Source: Acidobacteriota bacterium
GTDB lineage: Bacteria; Acidobacteriota; Terriglobia; Bryobacterales; Bryobacteraceae
Assembly: GCA_016870995.1 (NCBI GenBank)
Contig: VFZU01000024.1
Location: 1-56,137, forward strand
Direction of reading: 5' to 3'
Length of the DNA: 56,137 nt
The translations under genes and the position numbers were made by a program. The notes beneath the pieces are model-generated. The model did no database searches. It was not told the origin of the DNA and saw nothing but the letters and a program-made list of their open reading frames with translations. Below are positions 1-9,414 of the stretch, piece by piece. Numbering within the stretch: the first letter of the stretch is position 1; each line of letters starts with the position of its first letter.

Positions 1-127
1 GAGCGTCTCGGCTACAAAACGCCAACTCAAGCTCGTCGCGATTTTTCTGTTGAATTCAAAATTGCTGCGTGATTCAATGGCAATAATTCACTCCCAACGC
101 GCTGTCCACCACGTCCGGAGCGGAACA
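1..127 (+). mobile_element. Right end of an IS3-like insertion sequence (partial)
   Basis: Bases 1-72 read ERLGYKTPTQARRDF... and stop at 70-72. This resembles the extreme C-terminus of IS3-family (rve-type) transposases, where an 'LGY.TP' motif near the end is typical. It is followed by a short non-coding stretch ending GGAGCGGAACA at 127; read outward this gives TGTTCCGCTCC, and IS3-family elements usually begin TG and end CA. Directly after it a polysaccharide export gene resumes in mid-domain, as expected for an insertion. The left end lies outside the window, so the terminal repeat and the target duplication cannot be checked. The boundary at 127 is inferred. Confidence 0.6.
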
Positions 128-375
128 TCGAAAGCAAAAGATATCTCCTCTCAGGAGAAGTGAATAAAGCAGGAGCCTTTCCGCTGGTTCGCCCAATGAC
201 CGTGCTCGAAGCCATCACCATCGCAGGTGGCATTCGCGAGTTCGGCAACGGAAAGAAAATTATCATTATCCGAGGCAGTCAACGCCTCAAGTTCAATTAC
301 AACGAAGTGCTTAAAGGGAAGAAATTGGAGCAGAACATCCTGCTTCAACCTGGCGATCATCTTGTTGTCCCGTGA
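128..375 (+). pseudogene. Wza/GumB-like polysaccharide export protein, C-terminal remnant
   Basis: About 82 codons in one frame encode KRYLLSGEVNKAGAFPL..., an SLBB-type beta-grasp domain found at the C-terminus of outer-membrane polysaccharide export proteins, ending in PGDHLVVP. The whole N-terminal export domain and signal peptide are missing, and the frame is cut upstream by what looks like the right end of an insertion sequence. A GTG at 160 could start a 71-residue peptide, but this would be a fragment. The stop is 28 bases before the chain-length determinant gene, so the original operon order was probably export protein, chain-length protein, kinase. Whether an intact copy lies elsewhere cannot be seen. 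Confidence 0.75.
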
Positions 376-403
376 AGAACGGTCGAGATTGGAGTTTATT
401 GAT

Positions 404-2068
404 ATGCAACCGTTGCAGGATCCACTTGCAATTCAACACCGAGCCCTCGATGTCGAAGATTACATCGACGTCATTCGCCGTCACCGTTCTCTGATCCTGG
501 CACCAATGCTGGCAGGCCTTGTAATCAGTGTTGTGGTCGCCTTTCTTTGGCCCGACACCTACGTTTCACAAGCCAGCATTCGTGTTCTTCCTCCCCAGAT
601 CCCTGAGGGCCTGATGACGATGCCATTGAGCATCGATATGGGTCAGCGTGTTAACCAGATGACAAAAAGCATCCTGAGCCGCGCAACGCTGACAAATATC
701 ATCAATACTCACTCGCTTTACCCCAAAGAGCGCAAGCGCTTGCCGATCGAAGACATCATCGAAAACATGCGAGCCAAAGCGATCCATGTTGGCCTGATCG
801 GCGGAAGTGCCACCAACACAAAAACTGTCGCATTCACGGTTTCTTTTAAATACGAGAATCGCCTCACCGCACAGAAAGTGTGCTCGGATCTCGTAACGAA
901 GTTCATCGATGAAAACATCCGCGAGCGAGCCAGCTCTTCAACACAGATGAAGGATTTCGTTGAAGACCAGTGGGCATCCCGCAAGCGGGAATTGGACTCG
1001 ATTGAAGAACAGATGTCGAGATTCAAATCCGCTAACGTCGGTCGCACGCCAGAGCAGCAGGGTTCGACCTTCACTGCAATCAACAACATTGAGACGCGCA
1101 TGACAAACATCAACGCCTCTCTCGGACGCCTGAATCAGGACAGATTGATTATCGAGAATCAGATTAGTGTTTTGAAGGAGCAACTGCGCCAGATCACAGT
1201 CCCAACGACGGAAAACATCACTACGATCGTCCCCAGGAATGAGCGTTTGATCACTGCCGAACGGGACGTGAATAATGCCGAAGCCAGACTGCAGTCGCTC
1301 AAGGAGCTTTACCAGGACACCCACCCGGACATCAAGACTTCGACGGCAAACCTGCAACTTCTCAAGCGAGAACGAGACCGTCTGCAGAAAACCCAGGACG
1401 ATCTCGAAGCGGCTGCAAAAAAGAATTCCGGCACCGTTTCCACACTTCGTCCCGAAGCGCAACGGGAAGCTCGCAATCTTGAGGTTCAGATCCAGCAGCT
1501 TCAGGCTCGCATCGAAGCCTCCAAGATGGAAGAAGAATCCTACAAGAAGGCTTTGTCAGATGCCGAGCGCTCCGCCCGCACCCTGCAAGGCACCCTCTCC
1601 TCCATGCCCTCCAGTGAAAAAGAGTACGAACAACTTCGTTTGCAATCGATGCTCGCCCGTCGCGATTTTGAAGAAATCGACCGCATGCGGCAGCGCGCCA
1701 ATGCCGCTGTAGAGCTGGAAAACCGCAAGCAAACCGAAAAGCTTGAAGTTCTCGACCAAGCCTCGGTCCCGCAAACTCCCACCGAACCCAAACGCTGGAT
1801 CATCATCCTCGGCGGCACCATCGGCGGATTGATTCTCGGCATTTGTTTTGCCGGTGCCAAGGAGATGAAAGATTCTACGCTCAAGAACCTCAAGGACGTC
1901 AGAGCCTACACACAGCTCACCATCCTCGGTTGCATTCCGCTTCTTGAGAACGACTTGGTTGTACGGCGCCGCCGCCGACTCACCTGGCTGGCATGGTCCA
2001 CAGCCTGCTTGGCCAGCATTGCCATTATGGCAGGCTCCGTCATCTTCTACATGACCAGCAAAAACTAG
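404..2068 (+). CDS. Polysaccharide chain-length determinant (Wzz/GNVR family)
   Basis: A 554-residue inner-membrane protein of the Wzz family that sets polymer length and, with the next gene, forms a split Wzc-like system. The N-terminus has the family pattern DVEDYIDVIRRHRSLILAPML with a first membrane segment at about 25-48. A long periplasmic coiled-coil-rich part (about 170-440) and a P-rich motif (SVPQTPTEPKRW) follow, just before a second membrane helix. Unusually, a third hydrophobic segment near the C-terminus follows a short cytoplasmic stretch. I chose ATG 404, which has GGAG at 391-394; the open frame extends further upstream but there it overlaps the export-protein remnant. It shares an operon with the kinase, 13 bases downstream. 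Confidence 0.9.
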   Translation: MQPLQDPLAIQHRALDVEDYIDVIRRHRSLILAPMLAGLVISVVVAFLWPDTYVSQASIRVLPPQIPEGLMTMPLSIDMGQRVNQMTKSILSRATLTNIINTHSLYPKERKRLPIEDIIENMRAKAIHVGLIGGSATNTKTVAFTVSFKYENRLTAQKVCSDLVTKFIDENIRERASSSTQMKDFVEDQWASRKRELDSIEEQMSRFKSANVGRTPEQQGSTFTAINNIETRMTNINASLGRLNQDRLIIENQISVLKEQLRQITVPTTENITTIVPRNERLITAERDVNNAEARLQSLKELYQDTHPDIKTSTANLQLLKRERDRLQKTQDDLEAAAKKNSGTVSTLRPEAQREARNLEVQIQQLQARIEASKMEEESYKKALSDAERSARTLQGTLSSMPSSEKEYEQLRLQSMLARRDFEEIDRMRQRANAAVELENRKQTEKLEVLDQASVPQTPTEPKRWIIILGGTIGGLILGICFAGAKEMKDSTLKNLKDVRAYTQLTILGCIPLLENDLVVRRRRRLTWLAWSTACLASIAIMAGSVIFYMTSKN

Positions 2069-2081
2069 GGGAAATATCAAA

Positions 2082-2939
2082 ATGAGCAGAGTACACGACG
2101 CCCTTCGCCGATCCGGCTCTGGCACGCCGGATTTTCAGTCTCAGCCGAAAGCACAATCCCTGATTTCTCGGGGTTTGGATTCCAAAACACTCATCTCGGC
2201 CCCCGAGTTTGAGAACCTCCTCGATCGTATTGAGGAAGTTCCTTTTAATCCGTCTCCCGATGCGCATTTGATTGACGCTTCTCGGCCTCACGAGGCGCCG
2301 AGCGAAGAGTTCCGCACTCTTCGCACGCGGCTCAACCACCTCCAGAGCCTGCAGCCCATCCACACCGTTGTCGTTTCAAGCCCTTCGCCAGCGGAAGGTA
2401 AGTCGATGGCTGCTGTGAATTTAGCGCTTGCCGAATCTCACCTCGCTGGCAACCACACTGTCCTTTGCGACTTCGATTTCCGTCGCCCATTGGTCCACAA
2501 TCTGTTCCAGATTGACCGTTCCCCGGGCCTGACGGATTACCTCCTCGACAAAGCCACCATCGAACAAATCGTCAAGAAGGTTGCCGGCACAAACCTCAGC
2601 ATCATCCCTGCGGGCGAGGCCGTCATCAACCCGCTCGAACTGTTGAATCTCGATAAAGTCCGCGTTCTGATGGCCAACCTGAAGAAGTCCTTCAATTGGG
2701 TCATTCTTGACACTCCGCCTCTGCTTTTCGCAGCCGACGCGAATCTGCTTTCCACGATGGCCGACGGAACTTTGATTGTCGTCCGGCTCGGAGTGACGAC
2801 GGTCGATTCCATCACGCGCGCCATCCAGTCTTTGTGTGAAAACAACGTGCTTGGCACCATCGTCAACGGCGCACGCCGCGGCGAGCTGTACTCCAAGTAC
2901 ACCCACTATCACACCTACTACTACTCGAAACCCGACTAG
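2082..2939 (+). CDS. Bacterial tyrosine kinase (CpsD/CapB family)
   Basis: A 285-residue cytoplasmic BY-kinase that autophosphorylates and controls polymerisation and export of exopolysaccharide together with the chain-length protein upstream. A Walker A loop is visible (SSPSPAEGKSM, about 99-109), as is a Walker A' motif (VLCDFDFRRP, about 127-136) and a Walker B-like WVILDTPP (206-213). The C-terminus carries a tyrosine cluster (Y270, 273, 276, 279, 280, 281), the usual autophosphorylation site. It has no membrane segment, so the membrane part is supplied by the separate Wzz protein, as in Gram-positive CapA/CapB pairs. The start follows AGGGG with good spacing. It ends the operon; the next gene is convergent. 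Confidence 0.92.
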   Translation: MSRVHDALRRSGSGTPDFQSQPKAQSLISRGLDSKTLISAPEFENLLDRIEEVPFNPSPDAHLIDASRPHEAPSEEFRTLRTRLNHLQSLQPIHTVVVSSPSPAEGKSMAAVNLALAESHLAGNHTVLCDFDFRRPLVHNLFQIDRSPGLTDYLLDKATIEQIVKKVAGTNLSIIPAGEAVINPLELLNLDKVRVLMANLKKSFNWVILDTPPLLFAADANLLSTMADGTLIVVRLGVTTVDSITRAIQSLCENNVLGTIVNGARRGELYSKYTHYHTYYYSKPD

Positions 2940-4183
2940 CGCCCCACCACAAGCGCAGCGTTTTTACTTCCAAAGGCGATGGTATTCACCGTTGCCTTTT
3001 TAATTTCAAGTGCACGCCCCACATTGGCGACATAATCGAGATCACACTCAGGCGCCTGCTCATCCAGATTGATCGTGGGCGGGGCAAACCCATCTCGCAT
3101 CGCGAGCAGCGTCGTCGCCAGACTTGCCGCGCCACATGCACCTTGCGGATGCCCGATCATGCTCTTCACGCTCGATCCCGGCAAAGTCCTCGCATGCTCC
3201 CCAAACGCCAGCTTCACCGCCGTGGTCTCCACCCGGTCATTCAACTGTGTTGCCGTCCCGTGGTAGTGCAGGTAGTCAATATCTTGCACTCCGACACGAG
3301 CCTCTTTGAGCGCCAGTTCCATCGCGCGCGCCGGCTCAATCCCAACTTCCTCCAACCGCACCCTGTGAAACGCCTCACACGTTGCTCCATAGCCCATCAC
3401 TTCGCCATAGCTCTGAACTCCGCGACGCCGCGCACTCTCTTCGCTCTCCATCACAAAGAACCACGCGCCTTCTGCGATCACAAACCCATCGCGCCGTGCG
3501 TGAAACGGCTTCGAGGCAGCCGCGGGGTTCTCATTTGATCCCGTGCTCATGATCCGCAACAACTGAAAACCGCGCAGTGTCAATGGCGCAATCGGTGCAT
3601 CCACCCCGCCACAAACCACCATCGAAGCTTCTCCATGCTTCACAGCCCGATGGGCATAGCCGATCGCATCCGTGGAGCTGGTGCATCCATTACTAAACAT
3701 GTGGCTCAAGCCGCGAAAGCCATAGCTCATCGAGATCTCGCTCGCCAGCGTCCCAAGCGTGCTTGACGGAATCACAAACACACTGCACTTCTTTTGCTGC
3801 CCACTGTAATAAAGCGAATACTGCCGCTCGGTGAATTCCTGATTCCCTCCACCGCTCCCGACGTAGACACTCACTTCCCGCAACGCATCCAGATCCATCC
3901 CTTTCCAGTCCACCTGAGCATCTTTCAGCGCCTCGCCCGCAGCCGCGATGGCGAAAGGAGTCGCCAACCCGGTTCCATCCAGTTCCCTCGCGTCCATATA
4001 TTGCAGCGGGTCGAAACCAGCCACCTCCCCAGCAATCTGCACCGGTTGGCCCGAACAGTCAAACCGCGAGATCTTTTTCACCCCGCTCACGCCGGCTTTT
4101 GTATTCTTCCAGAACTCCTCGCGCCCGAGTCCGTTGGGGCTGATCACCCCAATTCCTGTTACCAACACCCGCTGATTTGCCAT
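2936..4183 (-). CDS. Beta-ketoacyl-ACP synthase (FabF-like)
   Basis: A 415-residue condensing enzyme of the FabF/KAS II fold. The catalytic triad is complete: Cys167 in FSNGCTSST, His309 in HGTAT, His345 in KSMIGHPQGACG, and the C-terminal FGSKNA loop matches the usual FGG.NA. It stands alone, with no acyl carrier protein, FabG or FabZ gene beside it, so it may be a secondary KAS for a special acyl chain and not the housekeeping FabF. The chosen start gives MANQRVLVTG, the normal family N-terminus; an upstream in-frame ATG at 4210 is possible but adds nine atypical residues. It overlaps the stop of the kinase gene by four bases (convergent). Confidence 0.88.
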   Translation of the reverse strand: MANQRVLVTGIGVISPNGLGREEFWKNTKAGVSGVKKISRFDCSGQPVQIAGEVAGFDPLQYMDARELDGTGLATPFAIAAAGEALKDAQVDWKGMDLDALREVSVYVGSGGGNQEFTERQYSLYYSGQQKKCSVFVIPSSTLGTLASEISMSYGFRGLSHMFSNGCTSSTDAIGYAHRAVKHGEASMVVCGGVDAPIAPLTLRGFQLLRIMSTGSNENPAAASKPFHARRDGFVIAEGAWFFVMESEESARRRGVQSYGEVMGYGATCEAFHRVRLEEVGIEPARAMELALKEARVGVQDIDYLHYHGTATQLNDRVETTAVKLAFGEHARTLPGSSVKSMIGHPQGACGAASLATTLLAMRDGFAPPTINLDEQAPECDLDYVANVGRALEIKKATVNTIAFGSKNAALVVGR

Positions 4184-4221
4184 AGTTGTTAAGATCTCCA
4201 ATGCTACCATTAGGCTGCGGC

Positions 4222-4719
4222 ATGATCGAATCCTCTCAACCGGTAGCCTTCAACCGTACGGAGCGACTCCTCGCAGCCGTACAAGCCGCAAACCTTTCTG
4301 CCATACTCACTATATTCTTGTGTGGCATTGCTTCCCGCTCCAGCAATCACTCTTTCTGGACGGTTCCAAACCTCATGGCCGGACTCTTGTACGGCCAATC
4401 CAGTCTGCGGCCTGATTTTGGCTTCCACACCCTGACGGGTCTCGCCATCCATTTATTGTTTTCCACTCTCTTCGCCCTGCTGTTCGCGACGATTATCCCC
4501 CCAACGCTAAAGCCCTTTACTTCGTTGCTAATCGGAATTTTCGCTGCGACCTCCTGGTTCTACCTGATGGACGGCTTTTTCTGGCGCCGCACCTTCCCAC
4601 CTGTCGCGATTTATTCACGCCGCCCGTCGATCTTCTTTTCCTTTGTTCTCATGGGCATTTGCATTGGTTTATACTCAGTATTCGTGCGCTCTTCCAAAGA
4701 GCCTAATCTCCCTGTCTGA
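4222..4719 (+). CDS. Small multi-pass membrane protein, unknown
   Basis: About 165 residues with four likely membrane helices (roughly 20-40, 65-90, 95-115, 140-160 of the chosen protein) and a C-terminal basic tail. I do not recognise a family. It is divergent from the ketoacyl synthase, whose start lies only 38 bases away, so the two probably share a promoter region. The start is uncertain: ATG codons occur at 4186, 4201 and 4222. I took 4222 because the earlier ones overlap the upstream region of the divergent gene and have no better ribosome-binding site. Composition is less C-rich than the neighbouring bamA. Confidence 0.6.
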   Translation: MIESSQPVAFNRTERLLAAVQAANLSAILTIFLCGIASRSSNHSFWTVPNLMAGLLYGQSSLRPDFGFHTLTGLAIHLLFSTLFALLFATIIPPTLKPFTSLLIGIFAATSWFYLMDGFFWRRTFPPVAIYSRRPSIFFSFVLMGICIGLYSVFVRSSKEPNLPV

Positions 4720-4810
4720 TTCAGGGTCAAGTTCAGGTGCTTCTGTTGAAACCCAACCAGAAATGGCTTCGTCTCCTGAGAGGCGCAGAGTGGAAAGGAA
4801 TCAGCTTTAG

Positions 4811-7810
4811 ATGATGTCTTACAGGCGAGGAAGCCTGACTGCGCCGTGTCTTCGTGCTTTTGCCGTTGCTCTGGCTCTCTCAACCCCTTCGTTACTCGCA
4901 CAACAAGCTGGCCAGCAGCCGCCCCCGGCCCAAACGCCTCCTGCCAAGCCCAAGCCCGCAAATCCATTCGAAAACGTTCCTTCGTCCACGCCGGCCGAAG
5001 CACCCAAGCCTGCTCCTCAGCAGCCCCAGGTTGCGCCGCCCAAGCTCGAAAACGCCACTCAGCCACAGGCTCCTGCGGCACCCACGCCTATCGTTGCCCA
5101 ACCTGACGCGCCAGCTGAAGATGTCATTGAAGCCATCGAGTTCCGTGGTTCGCGCCGTGTCCCTCAAGACACACTGCGCGCCTTGATTATCAGCAAACGG
5201 GGTGATCGCTACAGTGAAGACTCCCTCAACCGGGATTTCATGGCCCTCTGGAACACCGCGCGCTTCGACGATATCCGCCTCGAACGTGAAGCGGGCCGTA
5301 CCGGATGGATCATCCGCTTTGTCGTCACCGAGCGCAGAGTAGTCCGTTCGATCAAGTACGACGGAATGAAGTCCGTCACCGTCTCGGAAATCCTCGACCG
5401 CTTCAAAGAACGCAAAGTCGGTCTCCAGGTCGAACAACAATACGACCCCAACAAAGTTCAGCGCGCCGCTAATGTTCTCAAGGAATACCTCGCAGAGCGC
5501 GGCCGGCAATTCGCTACAGTCTCCCCTGAAATCCGTCAGATCCCCCCGTCCTCGCTCGAAGTGAACTTCCGCGTCGCCGAAGGTGCCAAGGTAAAGGTGG
5601 GCAAGATCGACATTCAGGGAAACAAGGTGTTTTCCGACGCCGTAGTCCGCCGCGCAATGAAAAATCTGAAGCCTGTCGGCATCCCCCGCTCGATTCTCTT
5701 TGAAAGTCTGTTCTCTAAAACCTACGACTCGACAAAGCTCGAAGAAGACATGAGTCGCGTCCAGAGCTGGTATCAGGAGAAGGGCTACTTCACCGCTCGC
5801 GCCAGCACAGAAGAAGCAGTCATCCGAGACACCGGTGGCAAAGGCTTCCGCATCCCGCTTTTCTACCCCAACAAGCCAGGCAAGGCGGCCGACCTCCGCG
5901 TCAACATCGACGAAGGCCCGAAGTATCGCCTCCAGAAGCTCAACCTTGTGGGTGTTAAGTTCTTCCGCGCCCCCGAAGAAATTTTCAGCCGCGTCCTCGG
6001 CATGGGTGAAGGCGATGTCTTCTCCACCGCCAAGCTTCGCAAGGGCCTCGAGGAAATGCGCAAGCTTTACGGCATGTACGGCTTCCTCGACTTCGTCCCC
6101 GAACCCGGCTTCGAACCCGACCTCAAGACCGGCAAAATCGACCTCACGCTGACGGTCGACGAAGGCAAGCAGTTCTTCGTCCGCCGCATTGACTTCGCTG
6201 GCAATACGACAACTCGCGACAAGGTCATCCGCCGCGAAATTCTGCTCGACGAAGGCGACCTTTTCAATTCCCGCCTCTGGGAAGTCAGCTTGCTGCGTTT
6301 GAACCAGCTCGGCTACTTTGAAGTTCTCAAAGAGAACGAAGCCGCCAACATCACTCGCGACACCAAGAACAACACGGTCGACATCACCCTCAAGGTGAAA
6401 GAACGCGGCCGCAACTCCGTCCAGATGTCGGGCGGTGTGTCCGGTATCGCGGGCAGCTTCGTCAGCTTCGGCTACTCCACCAACAACTTCCTTGGCTTGG
6501 GCGAAACCCTTTCGCTCGATACACAGTTGGGTGATCGTATCCGCTCCGCCACCTTCGGCTTCACGGAACCTTACTTCCTCGACAAGCCCATCCAGGTTGG
6601 CTTCACGATTTTCTACCAGCAGTTCAACTACGATCAGGGCCGCGAAGTTTCGCTGTTCTCGGGCCGCAACCTGACGCAGCAGTTCGACGCCATTGGTCGC
6701 GACAACCTGTTGAACTATTCGTCCAACGGCTACGGCTTCACCGCCTACGCCTCGACGCTCCTCCGCCGCAGCTTTGCTCGCGTCGGTGTCACCTACAGCT
6801 ACTCGAACTCGCGTTACGCACCCACCACCACGGCAGCGCGTACCTACTTCGAAGCCGTCAACTTCCAGAACATCGACGGACCCAACCAGCTCTCAGGTAT
6901 CCGCCAGTCCTCGATCATCCCCAACTTCTCCTACAACACGGTCGATCACCCGATCACGCCGTCTCGCGGTAAGTCGATCTATATCTCCACGACCTTCGCA
7001 GGCTCGTTCCTCGGCGGCAACACCAACATGATCGAACCCACCATCGACGTGAAGTACTTCCGTGCAGGCTTCAAGAAGGGCCACGTCATCGGTATGCATG
7101 GCCTCGGCCGCTTCGTCACCGGCTACGCTGGCAAGACGCCGCCCCCCTTCAACCGCTTCTACATGGGCGGCGAAAACGACATCCGCGGCTTCGATATCTG
7201 GGGCATCAGCCCGCTGGCTTACATTCCGTCACAGGCCACCGTCCCGGTTCTCAACGAAGACGGCAGCGCCCGTATCCAGCGCTCCATCGGCACCGATGGT
7301 AGGCTGATCCTCACCAACGTCACGCAGACGATTCCCGTTTACCAGATCATCTACCCCGGTGGCGACACCCAGGGCGTCGGCAACTTCGAGTACCGCATCC
7401 CGATCTTTGGGCCTGTCGTGCTGGCCGCCTTCGCCGACATCGGCGTTAACCGGGTTACCCGCTCCACCGGCCTCAACCTGAACCCGAGCAACATCAACGC
7501 CCTCAACGCAGCCTTCCCTCAGGCAGGCTTTGAGAACAAGGCCTTCCTGATCGACTTCACCCAGAAGCCGCGTATGTCCACCGGCCTCGAAGTGCAGATC
7601 ATGATGCCGGTCGTGAATGCACCGTTCCGCTTCTACTACGCCTTTAACCCGCTCCGGGTCGACGACGTGATCCAGCCGCCCATCGCGGCCGACCGCTCGT
7701 ACTTCCCCAACCAGTCCACCTTTATCAATTCCGTCGCCCAGTTTGGCCAGCCGAGCCCGTATCGCGAAAGAAACCGTATCTTCCGCTTTACCATCAGCCG
7801 CACCTTCTAG
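4811..7810 (+). CDS. bamA: Outer membrane protein assembly factor BamA (Omp85)
   Basis: A 999-residue Omp85 protein, longer than the E. coli protein (about 810). It has a signal peptide (cleavage after SLLAQ), then a Pro/Ala/Gln-rich linker up to about residue 90 that is not part of the standard fold. Five POTRA repeats follow (about 95-510) and then a 16-strand barrel domain. The loop-6 motif GGENDIRGF is present near residue 785 and the protein ends in a C-terminal Phe, as barrel proteins do. The skp gene follows after about 40 bases, the classical bamA-skp order. It is the central insertase for outer-membrane proteins. A second Omp85 gene lies at 36.2 kb. Start: paired ATGs after AAAGGA. 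Confidence 0.95.
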   Translation: MMSYRRGSLTAPCLRAFAVALALSTPSLLAQQAGQQPPPAQTPPAKPKPANPFENVPSSTPAEAPKPAPQQPQVAPPKLENATQPQAPAAPTPIVAQPDAPAEDVIEAIEFRGSRRVPQDTLRALIISKRGDRYSEDSLNRDFMALWNTARFDDIRLEREAGRTGWIIRFVVTERRVVRSIKYDGMKSVTVSEILDRFKERKVGLQVEQQYDPNKVQRAANVLKEYLAERGRQFATVSPEIRQIPPSSLEVNFRVAEGAKVKVGKIDIQGNKVFSDAVVRRAMKNLKPVGIPRSILFESLFSKTYDSTKLEEDMSRVQSWYQEKGYFTARASTEEAVIRDTGGKGFRIPLFYPNKPGKAADLRVNIDEGPKYRLQKLNLVGVKFFRAPEEIFSRVLGMGEGDVFSTAKLRKGLEEMRKLYGMYGFLDFVPEPGFEPDLKTGKIDLTLTVDEGKQFFVRRIDFAGNTTTRDKVIRREILLDEGDLFNSRLWEVSLLRLNQLGYFEVLKENEAANITRDTKNNTVDITLKVKERGRNSVQMSGGVSGIAGSFVSFGYSTNNFLGLGETLSLDTQLGDRIRSATFGFTEPYFLDKPIQVGFTIFYQQFNYDQGREVSLFSGRNLTQQFDAIGRDNLLNYSSNGYGFTAYASTLLRRSFARVGVTYSYSNSRYAPTTTAARTYFEAVNFQNIDGPNQLSGIRQSSIIPNFSYNTVDHPITPSRGKSIYISTTFAGSFLGGNTNMIEPTIDVKYFRAGFKKGHVIGMHGLGRFVTGYAGKTPPPFNRFYMGGENDIRGFDIWGISPLAYIPSQATVPVLNEDGSARIQRSIGTDGRLILTNVTQTIPVYQIIYPGGDTQGVGNFEYRIPIFGPVVLAAFADIGVNRVTRSTGLNLNPSNINALNAAFPQAGFENKAFLIDFTQKPRMSTGLEVQIMMPVVNAPFRFYYAFNPLRVDDVIQPPIAADRSYFPNQSTFINSVAQFGQPSPYRERNRIFRFTISRTF

Positions 7811-7851
7811 CGATCTCGAATGATACGATCTTGAAAGAGAAACCGAAGAAA

Positions 7852-8451
7852 ATGAGCTTCATTGAGAAAAATTTCCTGGCCGGTGCTGTTCTGTTCAGCC
7901 TCGCCACCTCCGCCTTTGCCCAGAACAAGGTTGGTACGATCAACATCCAGCAGGCCATCGTCTCCACCAAAGACGGTCAGAAAGCCGCCGCTGAACTTCA
8001 GACCCGCTTTGAACCCCGCCGCAAAGAAATTGAAAAGGCCAATGCCGGCGTTCAAGCCCTGCAGGAACAATACAAGAAGCTCGGCACCGTTGGTAGCGAA
8101 GACGCCAAGCGCAAACTGCAGTCCGACATCGAAATGAAGTCCAAGAGCCTCCAGCGCGATAGCGAAGACGCTCAGGCTGAGTTCGATCAGGAACAGCAGA
8201 AGGTATTGAACGAGCTCGGTGGCCGCATCATGCAGGTCATCAACAAGTACGCCACCGACAACGGCTTCTCGATGATCCTCGACATCAGCTCGCCCCAAAC
8301 CCCCGTCATCTGGGCCTCGAACACCCTCGACATCACCAACGAAGTGATCAAGCTCTATGACGCCAACGCTCCGAGCACCATGGCTCCGCCTGCCACCAAG
8401 ACGGCCGCACCGGCCGCTCCCAAGGCTCCGGCCGCGCCCGTCAAGAAGTAG
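7852..8451 (+). CDS. Periplasmic chaperone Skp/OmpH
   Basis: A 199-residue OmpH-family chaperone that carries unfolded outer-membrane proteins across the periplasm to BamA. It has a signal peptide (MSFIEKNFLAGAVLF..., cleaved after AFA), a short beta N-terminus (KVGTINIQQAI), a long charged coiled coil (about 45-130) and a closing beta strand. An unusual Ala/Pro/Lys-rich tail follows from about 170 to the end. It lies directly downstream of bamA, probably in the same operon. A TTG at 7831 would extend it by seven residues; ATG 7852 gives the better signal peptide. Confidence 0.9.
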   Translation: MSFIEKNFLAGAVLFSLATSAFAQNKVGTINIQQAIVSTKDGQKAAAELQTRFEPRRKEIEKANAGVQALQEQYKKLGTVGSEDAKRKLQSDIEMKSKSLQRDSEDAQAEFDQEQQKVLNELGGRIMQVINKYATDNGFSMILDISSPQTPVIWASNTLDITNEVIKLYDANAPSTMAPPATKTAAPAAPKAPAAPVKK

Positions 8452-8454
8452 CTT

Positions 8455-9405
8455 TTAGAAGCCGCTCGTTTTAATCCAATAGCTCTCGCGCCAGCTAGCC
8501 CCTGGCGCGATTGTTTTATGGCTACCCGGAGTGTTGAATGCGTTGGTCGGCGCCGTCATTGGCTCAAAGCAAATAAACGATTGCCCAGTCGGCGCGTACA
8601 CCACGCCAATCGAATAATCCTTCCCGTAAACCACTTCGATCTTTTGGTTCTTCCCCTTCACGCTGAACGTCGCGTTTTCCGGCAGCCCGCCAAACACGTC
8701 GTCAAGCACGACGCCCTTCAGCTTCGTCCCCGCCGCATAAGGATTCGGCTTCTTCTCACCCGTCGGAATCAGCTTCGGCGACAACACCAGCAAATCACGC
8801 GCCGGGATCGTCACTTCCCATTCATCCCTGGGCGCATCACTCAATTGAAAGTACGGATGAAATCCGATCGCCAGCGGCATCGGCTCACTCGCCAAATTCT
8901 CAACGGCCGTGATCACTTCAAGCACCCCAGCCGTCAATTTGTATGTCAACTCAATCCGGTGCGGAAAAGGAAACTGCGCCAGCCAATCCGGCTTCTTTGA
9001 GCAATCGAGCGTCATCGACACCCCCGCATGATCCGCCGTCGACACCGGCGCACTCGCCTTCCAATCCTTCGAGAACGTCACTAGCCCATGGATCGGATTC
9101 TTGTTGCCATCGAGCCGCAGATTCCCCAATGCACCATTCAACTGATACGTCTTGCCATTGGCCTGATAGGTCATCCCCTCAATCCGGTTGGCCCAGGGCG
9201 AAAGCAACGGGTTCCCCACCAGCCGCGGCTTGGCAATCAAATCGGCAAGAGTGATTCCGGGCGGCGACCAGAATACCTTTTTCCCGTTTACATGAAAGTC
9301 GTAGGAGTTCGCCCCGAACTTTGGGGCAATTGCCACTTCGCTGCCGCTCAAGGCTTCACTGAGCCGCACCTCGTCGTCCGTCACAACCGCGCGATATTGT
9401 GCCAT
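8455..9405 (-). CDS. Aldose 1-epimerase (galactose mutarotase family)
   Basis: A 316-residue protein of the galactose-mutarotase fold that interconverts alpha and beta anomers of a sugar or sugar phosphate. The family motifs are visible: His106 in PIHGL, the catalytic acid His183 in GFHPYF, and the catalytic base Glu281 in FEPMTAPTNAF. There is no signal peptide, so it is cytoplasmic. It is convergent with skp (three bases apart). The Cys-rich gene upstream ends nine bases before its start and may share its transcript. No sugar operon surrounds it, so the substrate is open. Confidence 0.88.
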   Translation of the reverse strand: MAQYRAVVTDDEVRLSEALSGSEVAIAPKFGANSYDFHVNGKKVFWSPPGITLADLIAKPRLVGNPLLSPWANRIEGMTYQANGKTYQLNGALGNLRLDGNKNPIHGLVTFSKDWKASAPVSTADHAGVSMTLDCSKKPDWLAQFPFPHRIELTYKLTAGVLEVITAVENLASEPMPLAIGFHPYFQLSDAPRDEWEVTIPARDLLVLSPKLIPTGEKKPNPYAAGTKLKGVVLDDVFGGLPENATFSVKGKNQKIEVVYGKDYSIGVVYAPTGQSFICFEPMTAPTNAFNTPGSHKTIAPGASWRESYWIKTSGF

Positions 9406-9414
9406 GTGCTTCTA

